A DNA stretch of 23,302 nucleotides from Erythrobacter sp. CCH5-A1. Lineage in GTDB: Bacteria; Pseudomonadota; Alphaproteobacteria; Sphingomonadales; Sphingomonadaceae. Each line of letters starts with the position of its first letter. The first letter of the stretch is position 1. The translations under genes were made by a program, and so were the position numbers. The notes under the pieces are model-generated. The model was not told the origin of the DNA and did not search any database. It was given only the letters and a program-made list of their open reading frames with translations. Shown in pieces: positions 5,971 to 13,811 of the stretch. The stretch covers positions 1-23,302 of the forward strand of contig NZ_LSKQ01000008.1 in assembly GCF_001557115.1 (NCBI RefSeq). The letters are read 5' to 3'.

Positions 5971-8337
5971 TCAGGCGACCCGCAGCCGCGCCGGAGGGGG
6001 CGCAGGCTCAGCGCTGCCCCCGCCGGTCGCCGCCGCCAATGCAGCAAGATCCGCCGCCGCCAGCGGGCGCCCGACGAAATAGCCCTGCGCATAGTCGCAG
6101 CCGATCCGGGCGAGGAATTCGAGACAGGCACCCTCCTCGATCCCCTCGGCCACCACCTTGAGGCCGAGCTCGTGCGCGAGCTGCACGGTCGATCGGACCA
6201 GCATCGCATCGCCCTTGTCGACATGGGCCTGGGCCACGAACATGCGGTCGATCTTCAGCTCGGACAGGGGCAGCAGCTTGAGATAGTTGAGCGCCGACTG
6301 GCCGGTGCCGTAATCGTCCATCGAGATGCGCACGCCCGCCGCGCGGAAGCGCTCGAGCGCGGCGATGGCGAGGCCCGTGTCCTCGAACTGGGCGCTTTCG
6401 GTCACCTCGAAGGTGACCTGACAGTCGGACAGCCCCTCGCGCGCGATCAGCGCCAGTGCGCGCGCCTCGAAGCTGTCGGACGTCAGCAGCGCGGCCGAGA
6501 TATTGACCGCCACCCCGATCCGCTGCCCCTGCGCGCGCCACTCTTTCGCGTCGGCCAGCGCCTGCGCGAGCACCGCAAGCGTCACATCGTCGAGCCGCCC
6601 GCGTTCCTCGAACAGCGGAATGAAGCAATCGGGCGGCAGCAGCCCGCGCTCCGGGTGGTTCCAGCGCACCAGCGCCTCGACTGCGTCGATCCGGCGGGTC
6701 ACGAGGTTGAGCTTGGGCTGGTACAGCACCGCGATCCGGCGATTGCGGATCGCCTCGTCGAGCTCGCCCAGCAGCGAAAGCTCGGCGCTGATCGCCTCGC
6801 CCGCCTCGACCGTGTGCAGCCGCCAGAACTTGCCGGCGCGCTTGGCGAGGCTGGCGGCATGCGCGGCGTGACCGGCCGGATCGGCCATGTCGGCATCGGC
6901 AACCCCGAAGGTCAGCGAAACGCCAAGGCGCCGTCCGCCCAGTTCAAAGGGGCTGCGCATCAGCGCACGCAGGCCATCGAGCTGGGCTTCGAGCTCGTCG
7001 ATCGGCAGTGGCGAGAGCCACACCAGGGTGCGGTCCTCGATCCGGAAGATCGCCTGGGCCCCGCTCGCGACCTTGAGCCGCTCGGCGATGCGGCGCAGCA
7101 GCGCGCCTATGCCATCGCCCTCGATTGCCAGCTTGAGCGCGTCGAAATCGTCGATCTGCGCGGCGATGACGAAACGGTCGGCGGCATGTGCGGCGCGCGC
7201 CTTGAGCGCGAGACGGTTGGGCAGGCCGGAATCGGAATCGACCCGCCGCCGCGCCTCCGCAAAGCGATAGGTGAGGACCGTGTAGCGCGCCGCGCCCGAC
7301 AGAAGCACCAGCGTGACAGCGGGGACGATCTCGAACCACAGGTCGAAGCCGAACCGCATGCCCAGCCAGCCCGCAACCAGCATCAGCGCAACCACGCAAG
7401 CGCGCACCATCACCGCGCGGCGACGCCGGGACGTGAGGATGGCGAGCGCGAGCGTGGCGGCCAGCAGCAGCGGCAGCGACCACGAGCCGTAGACCGGCAC
7501 CCCGCGGCGCAGCGTCTCGGCACCCAGCGCCTGAATGATGACGCCCGGGATCACCCCGTGATTCGGCACCGCATAGCGATCGCCCAGTTCGATGGCGGTC
7601 GCGCCGATGATCACGTCCTTGCCAGCGAGGCTACGCGGGATCATGCCGCGCTCGATGGCGATGAAGCTGTGGCGCGGGATCGTGTCCGGCTGGATCGCGA
7701 AGTCGACAGGGAAGTCGGCCCCGACCGTCCCGCTGCGCTCGGCGACGGTCGCTGCAAGCGAGGGGCGCGCGGTGTCGCTCGTGACCGTACCGAACGGCAA
7801 GCGGCGGACATAACCGTCGCTATCGGGAGCGACCGAGACCGAGGCGAGCTGGGCGTGTTCGCGCAGGGCCGGAATGGGCAGCGTATCGAGCTGGCGCTTG
7901 TCGCTGAAGCCGGCGGCCTGTGCGAAGGTCGGCAGCGCGACGGGCGCCCTTGCCGCAGCGATGGCGGCGGCGAAGGCGGCATCTCCGGCCGCATCGGCGC
8001 TGCTGGAAAAATCGAGGTCGAAGCTGATCGAGCGCACGCCGGCCGCATCGAGGTTGCGCACCACATTGGCAAAGCGGTCGCGCGGCCACGGCCAGCGGCG
8101 GATCGCGGCCATGCTGGCGGCGTCGAGCTCGACCACATGGACCTGACCGCTCGCCTCGTGGCTGAACAGGGCGAAGGTGAGTTCGTCGACACGGTTCTCG
8201 GCGTTGCGGAACATGCCACCCAGCGCGCCGACCGCGACCGCCAGCACCAGCGCGGCGATCATCAGCCCGCCAGTGCGCCAGCTATCCGATGTGAGCGCGT
8301 GACGGCATCGGGCGAGAATGTGGCGCTGCAAGCTCAT
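5971..8337 (-). CDS. CHASE2 - degenerate GGDEF - EAL c-di-GMP phosphodiesterase
   Basis: A 788-residue membrane sensor. The order is: TM1 (about 24-42), periplasmic CHASE2 domain (about 45-280), three TM helices (about 286-352), GGDEF-like domain (about 367-485), EAL domain (about 530-765). The GGDEF signature is destroyed: IEDRT stands where GGDEF should be (RIEDRTLVWL), so it should not make c-di-GMP. The EAL domain keeps its set: EALVRWNHP, AVNISAA, FEVTES, MDDYGTGQS, LKIDRMFV, AEGIEE and the late Gln in YAQGYFVGRPL. It should therefore hydrolyse c-di-GMP. I chose ATG 8337; an in-frame TTG at 8349 is possible. It starts 20 bases after the fecR-like stop, so the two form an operon and the FecR protein is a likely periplasmic partner. 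Confidence 0.93.
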   Translation of the reverse strand: MSLQRHILARCRHALTSDSWRTGGLMIAALVLAVAVGALGGMFRNAENRVDELTFALFSHEASGQVHVVELDAASMAAIRRWPWPRDRFANVVRNLDAAGVRSISFDLDFSSSADAAGDAAFAAAIAAARAPVALPTFAQAAGFSDKRQLDTLPIPALREHAQLASVSVAPDSDGYVRRLPFGTVTSDTARPSLAATVAERSGTVGADFPVDFAIQPDTIPRHSFIAIERGMIPRSLAGKDVIIGATAIELGDRYAVPNHGVIPGVIIQALGAETLRRGVPVYGSWSLPLLLAATLALAILTSRRRRAVMVRACVVALMLVAGWLGMRFGFDLWFEIVPAVTLVLLSGAARYTVLTYRFAEARRRVDSDSGLPNRLALKARAAHAADRFVIAAQIDDFDALKLAIEGDGIGALLRRIAERLKVASGAQAIFRIEDRTLVWLSPLPIDELEAQLDGLRALMRSPFELGGRRLGVSLTFGVADADMADPAGHAAHAASLAKRAGKFWRLHTVEAGEAISAELSLLGELDEAIRNRRIAVLYQPKLNLVTRRIDAVEALVRWNHPERGLLPPDCFIPLFEERGRLDDVTLAVLAQALADAKEWRAQGQRIGVAVNISAALLTSDSFEARALALIAREGLSDCQVTFEVTESAQFEDTGLAIAALERFRAAGVRISMDDYGTGQSALNYLKLLPLSELKIDRMFVAQAHVDKGDAMLVRSTVQLAHELGLKVVAEGIEEGACLEFLARIGCDYAQGYFVGRPLAAADLAALAAATGGGSAEPAPPPARLRVA

Positions 8338-8357
8338 GGCCTGAGGCAAGGCTCCGG

Positions 8358-9404
8358 TCAGCGCCGACCGGGGAGAGCGCCGGGGATGGGATCGACGACC
8401 GGCTCGCGCGGGCCGTTACCGCCATTGCCGTTGTCGGACCCGTTGCCGTTGTCGGACCCGCTGCCGTTGTCGGACCCCCTGCCGTTGTCGGACCCGTTCC
8501 CGTTGTCGGACCCGCTGCCGTTGCCGGACCCGCTGCCGGTGCAGGAGCCGCCCGCGCAAACCACGCCGTCATCCGGCATGGGATCCGGCCTGCCGTTCCC
8601 GCGTGCTCCGTCTGCTGCCGCGACCGCCGCGAGCACGATCACCTCGCCGCTGGCAAAGCCGTTCGACACCGCGCCGAGATCCTGCGGGGTGCTGACGATC
8701 GGATCGTCGATCCGCGCGCCTGCGCTGCGGTCATCCGCCGCGGGTTCGGCCGAGACTTGCGCCGGGGCAGGCGCCGCGCTCTCTGCAGCTCCCGAGGGTG
8801 CCGCAGGGACCGCGCCGCGCGCAGGAGAATCCATCACCTTGCGCCCCTCGCCCTCGATCACCATGCGCAGCGGATCGGCAGCCGCGATCATCGCCACCGC
8901 GCCCGGGCGAATCAGCTCGACCGCGCCGCCATCGAGCGTCGAGGTCTCCACCGCGCCCTCGGTAACCTGCAGGCTCGCGCCTTGCTCGCTCACGGTAATG
9001 ACGAAGGTCGTGCCCTTCACCACCGCCGCGAGATAGGGCGTCTCGACCCCGAAATGCGGATTGGGCTGCTTGCCGATGTTGAACAGCGCGCTGCCATAGT
9101 CCTGGAGAATCTGGACGATCCCCCGCTCGCGCTGGGCCGGCGCAATCCGCAACTGCGCATTCTGGCGCATCGTCACGAATTCATTGCCCCGCACAAGCAC
9201 CGCAGAGGCGCGCGCCGCGGTGCGCACCATCGCGCCCGGGGCGAGCTGCGTGCCCACCCTGGCGGGACGCTGGCCCTGCGCGTCGATCACGGTGACGGTC
9301 CCCTTCGCCTCCGATACGGTCCACGGCCCGCTCTGGGCGAGCGCGGGGGTACCGCTCAAGAGCAGCAGCAAAATCGGCAGAAACAGGCGTTGCAGAATGC
9401 GCAT
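8358..9404 (-). CDS. secreted FecR-domain protein with Gly/Ser/Asp/Asn repeat tail
   Basis: A 348-residue exported protein. A signal peptide (MRILQRLFLPILLLLLSG, cleavage near ALAQ-S) is followed by a FecR domain at about residues 30-170 (GTVTVIDAQGQRPARVGTQL, VETPYLAAVVKGTTFVI, VTEGAVETS). There is no later TM helix, so it is periplasmic or secreted rather than an inner-membrane anti-sigma factor. Residues about 180-280 are Ala/Pro-rich linker. The C-terminus carries six tandem copies of a 6-residue Gly/Ser/Asp/Asn unit and two Cys (VVCAGGSC). The start at 9404 has a GGAGA Shine-Dalgarno and begins the signal peptide; the frame stays open upstream but looks non-coding. It is cotranscribed with the CHASE2/EAL gene and divergent from tpsB. 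Confidence 0.9.
   Translation of the reverse strand: MRILQRLFLPILLLLLSGTPALAQSGPWTVSEAKGTVTVIDAQGQRPARVGTQLAPGAMVRTAARASAVLVRGNEFVTMRQNAQLRIAPAQRERGIVQILQDYGSALFNIGKQPNPHFGVETPYLAAVVKGTTFVITVSEQGASLQVTEGAVETSTLDGGAVELIRPGAVAMIAAADPLRMVIEGEGRKVMDSPARGAVPAAPSGAAESAAPAPAQVSAEPAADDRSAGARIDDPIVSTPQDLGAVSNGFASGEVIVLAAVAAADGARGNGRPDPMPDDGVVCAGGSCTGSGSGNGSGSDNGNGSDNGRGSDNGSGSDNGNGSDNGNGGNGPREPVVDPIPGALPGRR
8425..8532 (-). repeat. 18-bp tandem repeat, six copies, in the FecR-protein tail
   Basis: Six head-to-tail copies of an 18-bp unit (consensus on the plus strand YTGCCGTTGTCGGACCCG) with one to three differences per copy; a seventh degenerate copy runs to about 8550. The unit is a multiple of three, so copy-number change keeps the reading frame. 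It encodes an acidic, flexible hexapeptide repeat of the form GSDNGN. Confidence 0.95.
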
Positions 9405-9461
9405 ATTGGTTCTCCGGTTGTGTGCGTTAATCCGGAACCTGCGCATTTCGCGTTGATGGAG

Positions 9462-9469
9462 ATGGTTAA
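9462..9469 (-). promoter_or_regulatory. CtrA-like half-site in the fecR/tpsB divergent promoter region
   Basis: The minus strand reads TTAACCAT, an exact match to the half-site I recall for the alphaproteobacterial cell-cycle regulator CtrA, about 58 bases before the fecR-like start codon. A related TTAACCAA lies on the same strand at 9489-9496, inside a GGTTAACC palindrome (9491-9498). The full CtrA site (TTAA-N7-TTAA) is not present, so this is a weak inference. The 145-base intergenic region must also hold promoters for both flanking transcripts. Confidence 0.35.
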
Positions 9470-9549
9470 AAAATTGTGCGGCTGAGACTTGGTTAACCTT
9501 TGAAAGGTAGAGGAAAGGCTTCTTTCTAGGTGATGGGGATTTCGCAATC

Positions 9550-11196
9550 TTGCGATCGGTTAAACTCTGGGGCTGCGCCATCACGGCGCTGGCGGCTAAC
9601 CCGCTGGCGGCGCAGGACGCGCTCGACCGGACCAATCCCCAGACCCAGGCGAACCGCGACGAACAGGCTCTGCCCGCTGCCGATCAGGTGCGAATCGAGG
9701 TGCTGCCGGTGCTCGACACGCCGCTCGCGGCAGCGGGAGGCCCGGTGCTCGATGTCGGCGCGATCGTCGTCGATGGCCTTGTCGCGATGCGCCAGTCCGA
9801 TTTCTCGCCCGTGGTCGAACCCTTCGCCGGACGTCCGCTCGACCGCGCCGAACTCGGCCGCCTGACCGACGCCATCGCCGCCCGCGCGCGCGAAGCGGGC
9901 TATGTCCTTGCCACTGCATGGATCCCCGAACAGACGCTTGTCGGCGGCATGCTCAGGGTGCGGATCGACGAAGGGCGAATCGATGCGGTGCGAATCGAGG
10001 GCTCCGATGATCCCGTCATCCGTCGCCAGCTCGAACGGCTGGTGGGCAGCGGCCCCGTCACCCTCGCCGCGCTCCAGCGCGAAGTGCTGCTCGCCGACGA
10101 CCTGCCGGGGGTGTGGATCCGCGCGACCCGCTTCGAGCGCGAGGGCGAGCGCCGCATCCTCGTGGTCGACGCCGGGCGCAACCGCTTCGGCGGCAGCGCG
10201 ATCGTCACCACCGACGGCACCAAGCCGCTGGGTCCGATCCGGGAGCGGATCGATCTCGACGCAAACGGCCTCATCTCACCGCGCGACCGTGTCGACCTCA
10301 GCTTCTCGGCCACCCCGCTCGACCCGGACGAACTCGCCTTCTTCAGCGCGCGCTACAGCGTGGTGATCAACGATGCTGGCACCAGCGTGGGCGCCTTCGG
10401 ATCCTATTCGCGCACCGAGCCCGGCGCCTACCTCGCCGCCCGCGAATTGCAGGGCGAATCATGGCAGGGCGGCATCCGCATCCGCCATCCGGTCCTTCGC
10501 ACCCAGAAGAGCAGCTTATGGCTGGAGGCGAGCGCGGAATTGCAGAACCTGTCGCAAGACAGCTTCGGCCAGCTGGCCCGGCATGACCGGATCGCGCTGG
10601 CCCGGTTCGGCTTCTACGGGTTCGGCCGGTTGGCCGGCGGCAACTTCCAGGGCCGTGTGACAGTGAGCAAGGGTATCCCGACCTTCGGTGCCACCCCGAC
10701 CGGCAGCACGCTCGCCTCGCGCATCGATGCCGAGCCCGATTTCACGACATGGAGCTGGTGGCTGAACTGGCGGCGCGGGATCGCCCCGCGGGTCAGTCTG
10801 CAGCTTGCCAGCATCGGCCAGATCTCCTCGGCGCCGCTGCTGATCGGCGAGACTTTCTCGCTGGGCGGCACGCAGTTCCTGCGCGGCTACGACTTCGCGC
10901 AGGCCGTGGGCGACGAGGGCGCGGCGGGCCTCGCCGAACTGCGCTACGATTTGCCGCGCGCGCTGGGCGCGGTGCGCAATGTCCAGCTCTATGCCTTCGC
11001 CGATGCGGGCACGGTCTCGAACCTCGCGGCCGGGCGCTCCGGCGCGACGCTGGCATCGAGCGGCGGCGGTTTCCGCGCCGACATCACCCGCGATCTCGAC
11101 CTCGATTTTGAAATCGCCGTGCCGCTCAGCGAGGACCGCTACGACACCGGCGACAAGACCCCGCGCCTCAACGTCAGGGTCAGCCGGTCGTTCTGA
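9550..11196 (+). CDS. TpsB-type outer-membrane transporter (ShlB/FhaC/HecB family)
   Basis: A 548-residue two-partner-secretion pore of the Omp85 superfamily; FhaC is 554 residues. A signal peptide ends near PLAAQ, then come POTRA domains (about residues 45-200: VLDVGAIVVDGLVAM; MLRVRIDEGRIDAVRIEG; VTLAALQREVLLADDLPGV) and a beta barrel from about 205 to the terminal Phe (NVRVSRSF). The superfamily LRGYD (VRGY-type) motif is at residues 444-448. The start is a TTG at 9550 because the frame contains no ATG between the upstream stop (9508) and the signal peptide; a GGGGA stretch lies about 10 bases before it. No TpsA substrate gene is in the window. It is divergent from the FecR-CHASE2/EAL operon. 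Confidence 0.9.
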   Translation: MRSVKLWGCAITALAANPLAAQDALDRTNPQTQANRDEQALPAADQVRIEVLPVLDTPLAAAGGPVLDVGAIVVDGLVAMRQSDFSPVVEPFAGRPLDRAELGRLTDAIAARAREAGYVLATAWIPEQTLVGGMLRVRIDEGRIDAVRIEGSDDPVIRRQLERLVGSGPVTLAALQREVLLADDLPGVWIRATRFEREGERRILVVDAGRNRFGGSAIVTTDGTKPLGPIRERIDLDANGLISPRDRVDLSFSATPLDPDELAFFSARYSVVINDAGTSVGAFGSYSRTEPGAYLAARELQGESWQGGIRIRHPVLRTQKSSLWLEASAELQNLSQDSFGQLARHDRIALARFGFYGFGRLAGGNFQGRVTVSKGIPTFGATPTGSTLASRIDAEPDFTTWSWWLNWRRGIAPRVSLQLASIGQISSAPLLIGETFSLGGTQFLRGYDFAQAVGDEGAAGLAELRYDLPRALGAVRNVQLYAFADAGTVSNLAAGRSGATLASSGGGFRADITRDLDLDFEIAVPLSEDRYDTGDKTPRLNVRVSRSF

Positions 11197-11219
11197 GCTG
11201 GGCGCGTCAGCCCCTCACC

Positions 11220-12680
11220 TCAGCCCTTGTGCTTTTCCAGCTCGTCGCCGCTCACGGTCACGACATGCAGCAGATTGGTCGCCCCGGGCGTTCCGAAGGG
11301 CACGCCCGCGAGCACGATCAACTTGGCCCCGGCGCTCGCGAGGCTGTGGCGCAGCGCCATGCGCTTGCCCTTGCCGATCATCTCCTCGAAGCTGCCGATA
11401 TCCTTGGTCGCCACCGCATGCGCGCCCCACAGGAGCGCGACCTTGCGCGCGGTGCGGATCGAGGGGGTGAGCACCAGCATCGGGGTCGCCGGCCGCTCGC
11501 GCGCCACGCGCCGCGCGGTCGAGCCGCTCGTGGTGAAGACCGTGATCGCGCTGATCGGCACGGTGTCGGCGATGGTCATGCAGGCATGCGCCAGCGCGTC
11601 CGAGGTGGTCGCATCGGGCGGCGTCTCGAGGAAGCGCACGCGCGCCTTGTAGCCCTCGTCGCGCTCCACCTGCACCGCGATCTTGTCCATCATCGCGACC
11701 GATTCTTCCGGCCACGCGCCCGCCGCGCTCTCGGCCGAGAGCATCACCGCGTCGGCCCCGTCATAGACCGCGTTGGCAACGTCCGACACTTCCGCGCGGG
11801 TCGGCGTCGGCGCCTCGATCATGCTCTCGAGCATCTGCGTCGCCACGATCACCGGCTTGCCCGCCCCGCGCGCCATGTTGACGATCTTCTTCTGGAGCGG
11901 CGGCACCTCGTAGGGTTCGAGCTCGACGCCCAGATCCCCGCGCGCGACCATGATGCCGTCGGCCAGTTCGATGATCGATTCCAGCCGGTCGACCGCCTTG
12001 GGCTTCTCGATCTTGGCGCAGATCGCGGTGCCGTGGGTGCCGATCAGCTTCCTCGCCTCGGCGATGTCCTCGGGGCGCTGCACGAAGGAGAGCGCGATCC
12101 AGTCCGCCCCCTGCTCGGTCGCGAAGGCGAGATCGCGGCGGTCCTTTTCGGTGAGCGCGGGGATCGGCACCTCGGCATCGGGGACGTTGACGCCTTTGCG
12201 GTCGGAGATCACCCCGCCGACTTCGGCGCTGCACAGGATGCGGCTTTCGTCAGCCTCGAGCACCTTGAGCCGGATCTTGCCGTCATTGATGAGCAGGCGC
12301 TGCCCGCGCTCCATAATCCCGAACAGTTCCGGATGCGGCAGGCACACGCGGTTGTGATCGCCCGGCGCGGGATCGCGGTCGAGCACGAAGTGGCCCGAAT
12401 GGCGGATCACCGCCTGGCCTTCGGCAAAGGTGCCGACGCGCAGCTTGGGGCCCTGAAGATCGGCGAGGATCGCGATGGGGCGCGCGAACTGCTTTTCGAG
12501 CGCGCGGATCGCGGCGACCACGGGCTCGTGATCGGCATGGCTGCCGTGGCTCATGTTGAGGCGGAAGGCGTCCGCCCCGGCCTTCACCAGCCGCTCCAGC
12601 ATCTCGGGCGAGCGGCTCGCCGGACCGATGGTGGCGAGAATCTTGACCTTGCGGCCGCGCGGGTCGATCCGTCGTGTCAT
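11220..12680 (-). CDS. pyk: pyruvate kinase
   Basis: A 486-residue glycolytic enzyme that converts phosphoenolpyruvate and ADP to pyruvate and ATP. The N-terminus KVKILATIGPASRSPEM and RLNMSHG are typical. The active-site block has ICAKIEKPKAVDRL with the catalytic Lys, then GIMVARGDLGVELEPYEVP and VIVATQMLESMIEAPTPTRA. The MLSAESAAGAWP variant is common in alphaproteobacteria. The C-terminal allosteric-type domain is complete (TTSGSTARRVARERP). The gene ends 23 bases from the convergent tpsB end and starts 65 bases from the divergent DUF1244 gene, so it has its own promoter. An AGAGGGA Shine-Dalgarno-like stretch precedes the ATG. Confidence 0.97.
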   Translation of the reverse strand: MTRRIDPRGRKVKILATIGPASRSPEMLERLVKAGADAFRLNMSHGSHADHEPVVAAIRALEKQFARPIAILADLQGPKLRVGTFAEGQAVIRHSGHFVLDRDPAPGDHNRVCLPHPELFGIMERGQRLLINDGKIRLKVLEADESRILCSAEVGGVISDRKGVNVPDAEVPIPALTEKDRRDLAFATEQGADWIALSFVQRPEDIAEARKLIGTHGTAICAKIEKPKAVDRLESIIELADGIMVARGDLGVELEPYEVPPLQKKIVNMARGAGKPVIVATQMLESMIEAPTPTRAEVSDVANAVYDGADAVMLSAESAAGAWPEESVAMMDKIAVQVERDEGYKARVRFLETPPDATTSDALAHACMTIADTVPISAITVFTTSGSTARRVARERPATPMLVLTPSIRTARKVALLWGAHAVATKDIGSFEEMIGKGKRMALRHSLASAGAKLIVLAGVPFGTPGATNLLHVVTVSGDELEKHKG

Positions 12681-12745
12681 TATAGCCTATCCCTCTTGCG
12701 GGCAGCCTATGGCACAGGCCCGTTTCAACTCAAGGAAAAGCCGCG

Positions 12746-13057
12746 ATGAATAGCAATGCCGATCCGCTCGACGCGCTGGACGATGCTCAGGCCGCCGCCG
12801 CCTTCCGCCGGCTGGTGCGGCATTTGCGGCATCGCCACGATGCGCAGAACATCGACCTGATGGGGCTCGCGGGCTTCTGCCGCAACTGTCTGGCCGACTG
12901 GATCCGCGATGCAGGCTACCCCGGCGACAAGGAAGAGGCGCGCGAGGTCATCCACGGGATGCCGAGCGGCGAATGGAAGGCGACCCGCCAGAGCCCCGCC
13001 ACCGAGGAGCAGCTCGCCCGCATGGAAGCGAGCGTGGCGAAGAACGCACAGGAATAA
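12746..13057 (+). CDS. DUF1244 domain protein
   Basis: A 103-residue cytoplasmic protein. The central block [18 protein letters not shown] with its CxxC pair, followed by [14 protein letters not shown], is the hallmark of DUF1244, a small proteobacterial family of unknown function. The cysteines could bind metal. The ATG is preceded by AAGGA about 9 bases upstream. It is divergent from pyk and lies 79 bases before gapR; a stable hairpin sits between it and gapR. Confidence 0.88.
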   Translation: MNSNADPLDALDDAQAAAAFRRLVRHLRHRHDAQNIDLMGLAGFCRNCLADWIRDAGYPGDKEEAREVIHGMPSGEWKATRQSPATEEQLARMEASVAKNAQE

Positions 13058-13083
13058 TTTTCGCGGGCGGTTCAATCGTGCCC

Positions 13084-13106
13084 GGTGGCTGGCTATCGCA
13101 GCCACC
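13084..13106 (+). terminator. hairpin between the DUF1244 gene and gapR
   Basis: A perfect 8-bp GC-rich stem (GGTGGCTG / CAGCCACC) with a 7-base loop, 26 bases after the DUF1244 stop and 30 bases before the gapR start. There is no T-run after it, so it may act as a Rho-dependent pause, a processing site or gapR 5'-leader structure rather than an intrinsic terminator. Confidence 0.4.
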
Positions 13107-13136
13107 AACCGATTCTCACATAAGATGGAGCCCCCC

Positions 13137-13373
13137 ATGGCCGAAACCGCCGACGACCGCCTGCGCCTGCTGATCGAGCGCATCGAACGCCTCGAGGAAG
13201 AAAAAAAGGGCATCGCCGACGATATCCGCGACGTCTACATGGAAGCCAAGGCCGTGGGCTACGATCCCAAGATCATGCGCCAGATCGTGCGCCTCAGGAA
13301 GATGAAGCCCGACGATCGCAGCGAACAGGACATGCTGCTCGAAACCTACAAGGCCGCGCTCGGCATGGCCTAA
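13137..13373 (+). CDS. gapR: GapR-family DNA-binding protein (DUF2312)
   Basis: A 78-residue, mostly coiled-coil protein ([20 protein letters not shown] then [19 protein letters not shown] and a basic RLRKMK stretch). It matches Caulobacter GapR in order and spacing (RLE..K..I...I.EVY.EAK..G.D.K....VVRIRK). GapR is a nucleoid-associated protein that clamps overtwisted, AT-rich DNA ahead of replication forks and RNA polymerase. It is about ten residues shorter than the Caulobacter protein, at the N-terminus. The ATG at 13137 is supported by GGAG 7 bases upstream; the in-frame ATG at 13125 overlaps that site and is less likely. The gene appears to be transcribed alone or with DUF1244. Confidence 0.9.
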   Translation: MAETADDRLRLLIERIERLEEEKKGIADDIRDVYMEAKAVGYDPKIMRQIVRLRKMKPDDRSEQDMLLETYKAALGMA

Positions 13374-13401
13374 GGCGTGGCGCGCGCAAGGCGGTCCGTC
13401 A

Positions 13402-13437
13402 TTGAAACTTCACCCGGCCGTGTTATCTCGATAACAC
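13402..13437 (+). promoter_or_regulatory. promoter with palindromic operator upstream of the YbjQ-family gene
   Basis: A sigma70-like promoter is visible: TTGAAA (13402-13407), 16 bases, TATCTC (13424-13429). Overlying the -10 is an 18-bp inverted repeat GTGTTATC-TC-GATAACAC (13420-13437) with perfect 8-bp arms. The transcript would begin about 20 bases before the start codon, and an AAGGAGA Shine-Dalgarno (13445-13451) follows. The geometry is that of a repressor operator blocking the -10. The regulator is not identifiable here. Confidence 0.6.
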
Positions 13438-13459
13438 AGCCTTGCAAGGAGAGAGACCG

Positions 13460-13807
13460 ATGGCATCCCCCTGGAAAGACGCGCGCGGCGTCATCGTCAG
13501 CACCACCCCGACCCTCGAGGGCCGACCGATCCAGGAATACATGGGCATCGTCACCGGCGAGGTGATCGTCGGCGCGAACCTGTTCCGTGACCTCTTCGCC
13601 AGCGTGCGCGACATTGTCGGCGGGCGTTCGGGCTCCTACGAACGCATCCTCGCCGACGCGCGCAACCAGGCGATCGAGGAACTCCAGGCCGAAGCCGCCG
13701 CGCGCGGGGCCAATGCGGTGGTCGGGATCGACCTCGATTACGAGGTGATCGGCGACACCGGCTCGATGCTGATGGTCTCGGCGAGCGGGACCGCGGTCCG
13801 GGTCTGA
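13460..13807 (+). CDS. YbjQ/UPF0145 family protein
   Basis: A 115-residue protein of the YbjQ (UPF0145, putative heavy-metal-binding) family. Typical pieces are [54 protein letters not shown], and the C-terminal [20 protein letters not shown]. Members form a compact oligomeric domain; the physiological role is not established. The ATG at 13460 follows an AAGGAGA site with ideal spacing. A promoter with a palindromic operator directly precedes it, so it is probably a regulated gene. Confidence 0.92.
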   Translation: MASPWKDARGVIVSTTPTLEGRPIQEYMGIVTGEVIVGANLFRDLFASVRDIVGGRSGSYERILADARNQAIEELQAEAAARGANAVVGIDLDYEVIGDTGSMLMVSASGTAVRV

Positions 13808-13811
13808 GCGC

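Noticed and set aside
5860..9036. A 1058-codon open frame on the plus strand
   Set aside because: It is antisense to the I78 lipoprotein, CHASE2/EAL and fecR genes, all of which show clear domains. The translation is His/Arg/Asp-rich low-complexity sequence typical of the mirror frame in GC-rich coding DNA.
8358..9404. A cell-surface signalling anti-sigma factor role for the FecR-domain protein
   Set aside because: It has a cleavable signal peptide and no internal membrane helix, and no ECF sigma factor or TonB receptor is adjacent.
9425..9500. A full CtrA site (TTAA-N7-TTAA) in the tpsB/fecR promoter region
   Set aside because: Several TTAA pieces are present, but none are spaced by seven bases; only the half-site can be claimed.
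11197..11219. A possible terminator between the convergent tpsB and pyk genes
   Set aside because: Only a 4-bp GGGC/GCCC pairing is visible in a 23-base gap, with no T-run.
11229..12749. A 506-codon plus-strand open frame over pyruvate kinase
   Set aside because: It is the antisense shadow of pyk, with His/Arg/Asp-rich composition.
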